From IMG/VR virus record IMGVR_UViG_3300029813_000534, positions 1 through 38,861 of that record: 38,861 nt of DNA. The stretch is one strand, 5' to 3'. A program made the translations under genes and the position numbers. The notes below the pieces were generated by a model that was not told where the DNA came from, did not search any database, and saw only the letters and a list, made by a program, of their open reading frames with translations. Every line of letters begins with the position of its first letter. Position 1 is the stretch's first letter. This document shows, piece after piece, positions 23,540-29,148 of the stretch. Source of the stretch: a virus.

Positions 23540-24787
23540 TCACTTTCCTCCTTCTGGCCTTATCTCAGAGTCGAGGACAATCGAGGGTTTTATTGGTGCC
23601 TTCAATTCATGCAGTCGCTCGGTGAGCCTGCTCTTCAGGAAGACCGTTTTCACCACCTCGATAAGTGCCTTCAGCTCGTAATCCGAGGTCGGAATGACGG
23701 AAAGACCAATGTCCCCGTTGTAAATCCTATCCAAGACCGATGAATGGCCGGGCAGAACCGACAAAGGGATATCACCGCCATAGACAAATTCCAACAGTCC
23801 TTCAAGCGAATAAAGAGAGTCCATCATCACCGCGAGGCTTATATCTCCATAATAAAATTTCTCTAACAAAGCCTTAATAACATCTGGCTTAATAGATAAA
23901 GGCAGATTGCCAGAATAAGATTTATCTAAAAAGGCTTTAGGGAAATCCGGCAGAATGCTCAATGGAATATCCCCCTGATAAACTCTCTCCAAAATAGAGA
24001 CACATGATGGGAGTGCGATAAGAGGGATGTCGCCGGCATAAACAAACTCACCAGCACCCTCGCCGACCAGCTCGTAAATCGAGTCGGGCAATAATGCAAG
24101 TCCGATATCACCTCCGTATGCCTTCTCTAACATGGACGAATAGCTCGGTAGGACAATCATGGGGATGTCTCCGCTATACAATTTCTCCAGAATTGAAGAG
24201 TAGCCTGGCAGGACTGACAACAGAACATCGCCGGCATAGCTTTTCGACAATGAAGCTTTAGGAGCATCGGGAAGGACAGTTAAAGGAATATCTCCAGCAT
24301 AGACGAACTCGGTAGCCGCATCAGGACATCTAAATTCAGCCTGAGTGATTTGGATAGGTTCTCCGCCATTTACCTTGGTGATATGAAAACGAAGTCTCAA
24401 ATTTGGATAATTTGAAATGGCATTCGCCTCAGCTTCGGACAGTGCATATTCAATCAGGCCGTAGGCAGTCCTGTCCACATTTACAGCAGGAGATTGTCCT
24501 CTAACCGTTCCATTTTCTATTAGAGCAATATACATCTGCTCTTTAGCTCCACTTCCATTGGGAGATTTTGCATAACAACGAATAACATGGTCTGTCCCGA
24601 CTCCTGGGTCAATAATGCCATTTAAACCGAATTCACACTCGTCTTCATCGATGTCACTGACGATATAATCAGCGTCTCCATTCGGAGTCTCCTCATCAAT
24701 CTTATCGAACAGAGTTGTGGGGTCTACTGGATACGGACTCCAACTACCTACAGAAATATCGGAATTAGGTCTTGCAATCTGAGCCAA
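23540..24787 (-). CDS. Virion protein with ten YxGDI repeats
   Basis: The 415-residue protein has an N-terminal jelly-roll-like domain (1-155) with SVGSWSPYP, DADYIVSD and RLRFHITKVN, followed by ten repeats of 20-26 residues starting at Tyr 163, 184, 204, 224, 250, 270, 291, 313, 336 and 356. The consensus is Y-x-G-D-I-x-L-x-V-x-P. Units 1-4 and 5-8 form an 86-87-residue super-repeat; units 9 and 10 match the first and last members. Such a regular strand-turn array could form a beta-solenoid or a chain of beads. A capsid-surface or head-tail fibre role is inferred from position. Confidence 0.75.
   Translation of the reverse strand: MAQIARPNSDISVGSWSPYPVDPTTLFDKIDEETPNGDADYIVSDIDEDECEFGLNGIIDPGVGTDHVIRCYAKSPNGSGAKEQMYIALIENGTVRGQSPAVNVDRTAYGLIEYALSEAEANAISNYPNLRLRFHITKVNGGEPIQITQAEFRCPDAATEFVYAGDIPLTVLPDAPKASLSKSYAGDVLLSVLPGYSSILEKLYSGDIPMIVLPSYSSMLEKAYGGDIGLALLPDSIYELVGEGAGEFVYAGDIPLIALPSCVSILERVYQGDIPLSILPDFPKAFLDKSYSGNLPLSIKPDVIKALLEKFYYGDISLAVMMDSLYSLEGLLEFVYGGDIPLSVLPGHSSVLDRIYNGDIGLSVIPTSDYELKALIEVVKTVFLKSRLTERLHELKAPIKPSIVLDSEIRPEGGK
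23672..24301 (-). repeat. Ten-unit YxGDI amino-acid repeat array
   Basis: Units average about 21 codons and are diverged in DNA but retain Tyr, Gly, Asp, Ile and Pro at fixed places. A higher-order period of four units (about 86 codons) is visible, so the array grew by duplicating a four-unit block rather than single units. Confidence 0.85.
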
Positions 24788-24801
24788 TTAAACTCTCCTT
24801 A

Positions 24802-25254
24802 TTATGAGATAGTTACTTTCGGTGTAACCTTCGTGACCCACCCGTCATTGACCGTGTAGGGACCATCCAAGAAATTTTCAGCGTTAATCATAAGACCGGC
24901 AGTTCCTGTCAGCTCTGTAGTCACGAAGTATCCATAAACAACTCCCCAAGCTCCGCCAACGGCTTCAAAGAGTTTCTGCACATTCTCGAATACGCCTGGC
25001 GTCGCCAACTCTGTCCAGTCGGCATCTTCGAGTTTGATTCTTGCATAACCATTTCCTACCGGCTCTGTGAGGTCTGCCACAACGGCATCTTCGGCTGGTT
25101 CGGTTATATCCAAATAAAGCCCGACATAAAATCCTGTGGGCCTGGCCTGTCCTTTCAGATAGACATTGCCAACATTTGTCTCGCCTTCGTTGCACCACTT
25201 CCCTGCCATTCCGAAGATGAACAGCATGAGTGCCAGCATTGTTAAAATATCCAT
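24802..25254 (-). CDS. Structural protein with hydrophobic N-terminus
   Basis: The 150-residue protein begins with a hydrophobic stretch (DILTMLALMLFIFGMAG, residues 2-18), then GKWCNEGETNVGNVYLKG and strands with FYVGLYLDITEPAEDAVVADL and VVYGYFVT. The soluble part matches a phage structural pattern often found without the hydrophobic start. The start at 25254 is supported by AAGGAGGCAAAACG; a Met17 start lacks a ribosome site. The N-terminal segment may be a real membrane or packing element, which is unusual. Confidence 0.65.
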   Translation of the reverse strand: MDILTMLALMLFIFGMAGKWCNEGETNVGNVYLKGQARPTGFYVGLYLDITEPAEDAVVADLTEPVGNGYARIKLEDADWTELATPGVFENVQKLFEAVGGAWGVVYGYFVTTELTGTAGLMINAENFLDGPYTVNDGWVTKVTPKVTIS

Positions 25255-25267
25255 CGTTTTGCCTCCT

Positions 25268-25381
25268 TTATTTCGATTTCTCCGGACTCTCGATCATCTT
25301 GTGCCGATGGGGTTTCCTTAGCATCTTAGCCTTCAGCCTCCCTTTTCTGTCCTTTCTTTCTGTTGTTTTTTGAGAGTCCAT
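25268..25381 (-). CDS. 37-residue basic protein between head genes
   Basis: An ATG at 25381 with GGAGGGATAGGTAGG upstream encodes 37 residues, starting MDSQKTTERKDRKGRLKAKM and continuing RKPHRHKMIESPEKSK. It is strongly basic (about a third Lys/Arg), has no Cys, and may bind packaged DNA or RNA. It ends 13 bases before the next gene, whose ribosome site lies in the gap. Confidence 0.55.
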   Translation of the reverse strand: MDSQKTTERKDRKGRLKAKMLRKPHRHKMIESPEKSK

Positions 25382-25416
25382 AGTCCTACCTATCCCTCCA
25401 GTCAAAAGAAGCAACA

Positions 25417-25445
25417 GGGAGGCACAGAGGCCCCCTGTAGCTCCC
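25417..25445 (-). terminator. Strong hairpin downstream of capsid genes, possible attenuator
   Basis: On the - strand a hairpin is formed by GGGAG and CTCCC, with an inner stem ACAGG/CTCTGT and a short loop. It is followed by TGTTGCTTCTTTTG, which is only partly U-rich. It lies 23 bases after the stop of the decoration protein and before the small basic gene, a place where phages often reduce read-through from the highly expressed capsid genes. Confidence 0.45.
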
Positions 25446-25468
25446 TTGTTTCCTATCTTCGTCCGCTA

Positions 25469-25879
25469 TCAAGCGGGCAATACGGCTTGGGCGTATCCCG
25501 GTCTTCCCCGGACAAAAGTGGCACTCATAGGTGCATCCGCGGTGCCTGCAGCTGTGATAAGAACGCCCACATAGAGGTAGCCGTTGTTGACATCCATCTC
25601 TTCGGCCCGCAGGTCGATGGTCTTCAGGGTGTCGTCCTCGGCATCCGTAAAGGCCGCGGTCTTCCCTGTGATGTCAATCGGCGTGCCTCCGCCTGCGGTC
25701 TTCGCCTGCTGGAGCTTGACGGCTACAGTGGCACTCGGAGCTATAGTAGCGGACTGGATCAGCACGAGCAGGGCGTCGTAATTCGCCATGCTCACCCAGA
25801 TTGGGGTGTTCGCGCCGTCGTTGAGAGTGGCTGCCACCATCGCTATGTCTGTCTTCAGGTTTTCGCTAAGTTTGTGCAT
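25469..25879 (-). CDS. Capsid decoration-like protein
   Basis: The 136-residue beta-rich protein follows the capsid genes. It contains NTPIWVSMANYDALLVLI, a Gly/Ala-rich middle with TVAVKLQQAKTAGGG, LKTIDLRAEEMDVNNGYLYV and the end FVRGRPGYAQAVLPA. I recall a similar family of small beta-sandwich head proteins (with MANY..., ELR-E-LDV) next to major capsid genes in siphophages. A surface-decoration role is inferred. Confidence 0.65.
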   Translation of the reverse strand: MHKLSENLKTDIAMVAATLNDGANTPIWVSMANYDALLVLIQSATIAPSATVAVKLQQAKTAGGGTPIDITGKTAAFTDAEDDTLKTIDLRAEEMDVNNGYLYVGVLITAAGTADAPMSATFVRGRPGYAQAVLPA

Positions 25880-25896
25880 AATATGCTAACCTCCTA

Positions 25897-26910
25897 TTAG
25901 CTTGTAGTATCCAGCGTCACGAATGCCGAGACGGTATCCGCTCCTTTATACGGTGTGATCGGCTGGTCCAGGGTCGGCCGTCCATCCACCCTGATCCACA
26001 GCTTCCAGAAAGTGGTATTCTTCTGCCAGTAATCCGGCACATGCCGAGACGCTGATATGATTAATTCCCTGTCCCCGATGACATAATGGGAGAAGTCAGC
26101 GAGGATGATGTCGCCCTTTGTTCCCATGGGCGAACACTTCTCACTCACGATTATGGGTCTGCCGAGGCATATCATCTCCGCAAGGTTAAGCACCGAAGCG
26201 GAGTTGGCCGCGGCCGCCTGCATCTCTACCCACTCCCCGAGCACGCTCTGGCTGATGAGCCAAACAGCGTTCTTCCAGGAGCCGGGCAGAAAGTGCATAG
26301 CCATAGACCCGATGTCGGGGATGTCCACCTTGCCCATAGCGTTCCTTAACGGTACCGCCATCGCTCCCGACGGGAGGATTCCCAGTGGCTGTCCGTTGCC
26401 GTTGCCCCAAATGTAGTACACATCCTCGTAGAAGGCGACGGCTCTCCCGAAGGCTGTCTTCATGAACTTCCCGAAATTCTTTACGTCATCCTCGAGCCGG
26501 TTGGAAACCCAGCAGGAGGCAACGCCTTCGTGGACTGAGAGCTTTATCTGCCCCAGCTTCGGGTCACCCACATCGGCGGCTTTATCTGCTGTCTCCTCGA
26601 GCCACTTGAAGGTCACTCCGCCGAAGATGCTGGAACTCCTGTCAGAGTCAACCAGCCTCGGGATGTTGAGAGTGTCTGAGCCTACGGGCAACACGATGGC
26701 CCTCGGTCGGACAATTGCCTCCTCGAGGGCCACGTGGAATATCTCTTCCGACCACTTTTCGGGGGCAAGCACGCCCCCGGCCGTGTCTATCCCTTCTGTC
26801 ATCACCTTAAGACGGCTGTCTACGTGTTCTCCGTCACAGTGCTTTCGGACGGCGACAAGGAATTCGCCAAGGCTTTCATATCCGCCCGTTTCCGTCTTGT
26901 ATTTTTCCAT
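25897..26910 (-). CDS. Second major capsid-like protein, lacking the delta domain
   Basis: The 337-residue protein is a diverged paralogue of the larger capsid gene just upstream. Shared landmarks include LTEG/MTEGID-AGG, DTLNIPR, FEW/FKWLEE, KLS-HEG, FYED and W-NGNGQPLGIL, with the ending YVIGDRELIISAS and WKLWIRVDGRP. It lacks the N-terminal helical (scaffold-like) region, starting instead at the GEFL stretch. It is intact and has its own ribosome site. It may co-assemble, build pentamers or form a distinct lattice, or replace the first gene product; which one is unknown. Confidence 0.85.
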   Translation of the reverse strand: MEKYKTETGGYESLGEFLVAVRKHCDGEHVDSRLKVMTEGIDTAGGVLAPEKWSEEIFHVALEEAIVRPRAIVLPVGSDTLNIPRLVDSDRSSSIFGGVTFKWLEETADKAADVGDPKLGQIKLSVHEGVASCWVSNRLEDDVKNFGKFMKTAFGRAVAFYEDVYYIWGNGNGQPLGILPSGAMAVPLRNAMGKVDIPDIGSMAMHFLPGSWKNAVWLISQSVLGEWVEMQAAAANSASVLNLAEMICLGRPIIVSEKCSPMGTKGDIILADFSHYVIGDRELIISASRHVPDYWQKNTTFWKLWIRVDGRPTLDQPITPYKGADTVSAFVTLDTTS

Positions 26911-26922
26911 CTCTATCCTCTA

Positions 26923-28224
26923 TCAGCTCGTTGCGCCGAGCGCGACGAACGGGGAGAGCTTCTTGGTGCCGTTCTTCGGGGTCAGGCTGTTCTCAATCCA
27001 GGGTCTTCCGGCGACTCTGATGACGAACCTCCAAGCGGTCTTATTCGTTGTGAAATAGACGTGCGTGGAAGCATCGATTGTCAGGGTCTGCCTGTCTCCG
27101 ATGATGTAGAACCCGAGATCGTAGAACCCGAGATCGTAGGCACTTCCCAGAGCGGGGACTTTTTCCGTCTCGAAATAGGGTCTACCCATGATTGTCCCAG
27201 GGATTTGGCCTGCCGCCCCTTGGTTGGGGTTGACCCAGATCACGTGTCCGGCAGTAGCTGCTGGTGTGGCATTCTCCGCCACCATCTTGATGAACTCGGG
27301 AAGGACTTCATGATTGAGAAGCCAAACTCCGCGCTTCCTTGATGGAGGGAGAACCTGTGCCCAGATATTGGCTATGTCTACCCATCTCACGGCGCCCATG
27401 GCCTGCCTCGTTACGGCGACTAGGGCGTTCGAATTCAGAAAGCCGAGTGGCTGTCCCGCACCCGATCCGCTGATGAAGGCGCAGTCTTCATAGAATTGCT
27501 TGGCCTCGCCAAAGCACGTTTTGATGAAAGGTGCCAGGGCAATCGCCGAATCCTGGAGCAGTGCGTTCGATACGACCGTATGACCCGAACCCTCGTGGGC
27601 GGTCAGTTTGGTACTTCCGAATGCGGGTTGGACTTCAGGCTTTTCCCCTTCCTCTGCGACCCACTCAAAATACACTCCGCCCCTAATGTGCGAGACATGT
27701 GAGGTCTCGTCTATCCGCGGGATGTTGAGCGTGTCCGATTTCATGGGGATGACCATCGGGCCGTTGGGGCGCACGATGGCGCCTTCAAGCGCGATCTGTT
27801 GGATCATGGGCAGGAATTCCTCGAAAACCAGGAATCCCCCCGCGCTATCGACTCCCTCAGTCAGGACCTTCTGCTCCTTCTCGAGGTTTGTCACTTCGGG
27901 CTTGGAAATTTTTCCGTTCGAGTCGACAAAAACGAGGCGTTCGTCCAGTTTACTAAAATGCCGGGCCGTATAGACGCTGGTCAGGAACTCGCCGAAAGAC
28001 TTGAACTTCCCGTTCCCATTCTTCTTGGCTTCCTCTACGGCTTTTTCTTCGGGTGTTTGTTCGGCCATCCCAGCCAAGGCTTTTGCTACCTCGTCTTTCA
28101 CTTGGTCCTTTATGAAGCCATCTTCCTGCTCCCCGATAAGCGTTTTGATCTGGCTCTTAACCTCGTCTCCGACCTTCGTCTTCACCAACTCGTCGAACTC
28201 TTCTTGGTTTATTTTCAAAGGCAT
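26923..28224 (-). CDS. Major capsid protein (HK97 fold)
   Basis: The 433-residue protein has an N-terminal Lys/Glu-rich helical segment (1-70, the delta/scaffold-like part removed by the protease), then GEFLTSV and the HK97 core: VLTEGVDSAGGF (120-131), SDTLNIPRIDE, RGGVYFEWVAEEGEKP, TVVSNALLQDS and GSGAGQPLGFLNS, ending in ITKLSPFVALGATS-type strands. It follows the protease and tiny genes, as expected. It carries a 15-bp in-frame tandem duplication at 27106-27135 that gives YDLGFYDLGFY. Together with the second gene it forms a dual-capsid arrangement. Confidence 0.92.
   Translation of the reverse strand: MPLKINQEEFDELVKTKVGDEVKSQIKTLIGEQEDGFIKDQVKDEVAKALAGMAEQTPEEKAVEEAKKNGNGKFKSFGEFLTSVYTARHFSKLDERLVFVDSNGKISKPEVTNLEKEQKVLTEGVDSAGGFLVFEEFLPMIQQIALEGAIVRPNGPMVIPMKSDTLNIPRIDETSHVSHIRGGVYFEWVAEEGEKPEVQPAFGSTKLTAHEGSGHTVVSNALLQDSAIALAPFIKTCFGEAKQFYEDCAFISGSGAGQPLGFLNSNALVAVTRQAMGAVRWVDIANIWAQVLPPSRKRGVWLLNHEVLPEFIKMVAENATPAATAGHVIWVNPNQGAAGQIPGTIMGRPYFETEKVPALGSAYDLGFYDLGFYIIGDRQTLTIDASTHVYFTTNKTAWRFVIRVAGRPWIENSLTPKNGTKKLSPFVALGATS
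27106..27135 (-). repeat. 15-bp tandem duplication inside major capsid gene
   Basis: The 15-base unit GTAGAACCCGAGATC (plus strand) occurs twice in a row, followed by a partial copy. On the - strand it duplicates five codons, giving YDLGF twice. The paralogue at 25897-26910 has only one equivalent segment (around SHYVIGDRE), so this is a local slippage event in the larger protein. Confidence 0.9.
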
Positions 28225-28239
28225 TTCTATTCTCCGTTT

Positions 28240-28350
28240 CTACTGGCTTTTGTATTTCGGGCTATACTTCAGCTTCCCAGTGCCTGACGTCTCCGCAGGT
28301 TTGGCTCGTACCGGCTGACAGCTCTGAAGCCTGTCTCTGCCGGCTAGCAT
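28240..28350 (-). CDS. 36-residue basic protein upstream of major capsid gene
   Basis: An ATG at 28350 with TAGGCG upstream reads 36 codons to the TAG at 28240, ending PAETSGTGKLKYSPKYKSQ. The stop lies 15 bases before the capsid ATG, whose ribosome site fills the gap, so spacing favours a real gene. It is basic and Ser-rich, without Cys pairs. I recall a similar GTGKLxYSPKYKSQ tail in small proteins beside capsid genes in related phages. An overlapping 33-codon frame (ATG 28363) is a less likely alternative. Confidence 0.5.
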   Translation of the reverse strand: MLAGRDRLQSCQPVRAKPAETSGTGKLKYSPKYKSQ

Positions 28351-28367
28351 CGCCTACTGACATCCCT

Positions 28368-28392
28368 GGAAAAGAGCGACCTACTCTTTCCC
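28368..28392 (-). other. 9-bp hairpin between tiny genes upstream of capsid gene
   Basis: On the - strand GGGAAAGAG and CTCTTTTCC form a 9-bp stem with one G-U pair and a 7-base loop. With the stem at 28415-28433 it sits in the 88-base gap between the 55- and 36-residue genes. There is no U-tract, so RNA processing or attenuation, not simple termination, would be its role if any. Confidence 0.4.
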
Positions 28393-28414
28393 GAAGCCAG
28401 CAAAATTAACTGAA

Positions 28415-28433
28415 TCCTATTGCGAGAATAGGA
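28415..28433 (-). other. 7-bp hairpin after the 55-residue gene
   Basis: TCCTATT and AATAGGA pair around a 5-base loop. On the - strand it is followed by TTCAGTTAATTTT, a weak T-rich run, so it could be a partial terminator that lowers upstream read-through into the capsid genes. Confidence 0.4.
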
Positions 28434-28438
28434 AACGG

Positions 28439-28606
28439 TTAATTATTTATTTTCCACTTCAATGCCAGAATTTTGTTTCTCGCCTTCCTGAATTCTCTTT
28501 TATCATGGGCATATTCCTCTCCGCCCTTGGCATTTCTCATCGAGTTCCTGTAAAGCTCCATGTGCTTTTCGGCTATTGCGAGCGCTCCGATTATATGGAC
28601 AGTCAC
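28439..28606 (-). CDS. 55-residue basic protein coupled to the protease gene
   Basis: A GTG at 28606 overlaps the protease stop (GTGA) and opens a 55-codon frame ending in TAA at 28439: MTVHIIGALAIAEKHMELYR, then a helical, Lys/Arg-rich end (RKARNKILALKWKINN). An ATG at 28561 is a shorter alternative. The 4-base overlap and clean frame support it. It may be a small head-assembly factor; the family is unknown. Confidence 0.55.
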   Translation of the reverse strand: MTVHIIGALAIAEKHMELYRNSMRNAKGGEEYAHDKREFRKARNKILALKWKINN

Positions 28607-29148
28607 TTGACCTTTCCTCTCTTCTTGTCCAAGTCCTCCTCTACAGCCTTTTTGATGACCTCTTTCAGATCCACCTTTGAGAGTGCCTCCTTCACTGCGG
28701 CTTCTATGTCGGGTTGCTCCGCGGATTTGCTCTCGGCTTCCACCACCTCTATCTCGCCTATCTCCTTCTCGGTCTCCTCCTCTTCTTCGGTTGTCCCGGC
28801 AGCATCGGCCTTCAAAAGCGCCTGAAGCGCTGTTATCGCATCCTTGACTATCTGCCTGTTCTTGCGACTAAGGACTCGGCCTTCCTTGAGCTCTTTGATT
28901 TCTTCCAAAATTTGGTCGAATTTATAAACTGCCGATAAATAGGTTTTCATATCTATTGGAAGCTCTTCCTTTCCTGGCCCCGGCCTCTCCGCTCTTCTCA
29001 TCTCACCTCCGCATTCTGGGCATTTGATCTCATTGCAGTGCTTATCGGATGTCAGCTTGTGTCCGCATTCAATACATTCGCAGTTGTATTTCTGCTTTTC
29101 TTCCTCTGCTTTTCTTTCAGTCTCAATCTCTATCTCCTTGTCTTCCAT
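28603..29148 (-). other. Probable internal start for a separate scaffold-like product
   Basis: An in-frame ATG (codon 837 of the protease gene) is preceded by GGGAGAGGTGAAGATT, a Shine-Dalgarno as strong as those of real genes here. It would yield a 181-residue product with the zinc ribbon and coiled coil but no protease or ATPase. Phages such as lambda make their scaffold from inside the protease gene in the same way. The start is seen; its use is inference. Confidence 0.55.

Noticed and set aside
28250-28430. Hairpin-rich segment upstream of the capsid gene as a ribozyme, riboswitch or intron
   Set aside because: Hammerhead and group I/II core motifs were looked for and not found; two short genes explain most of the sequence.
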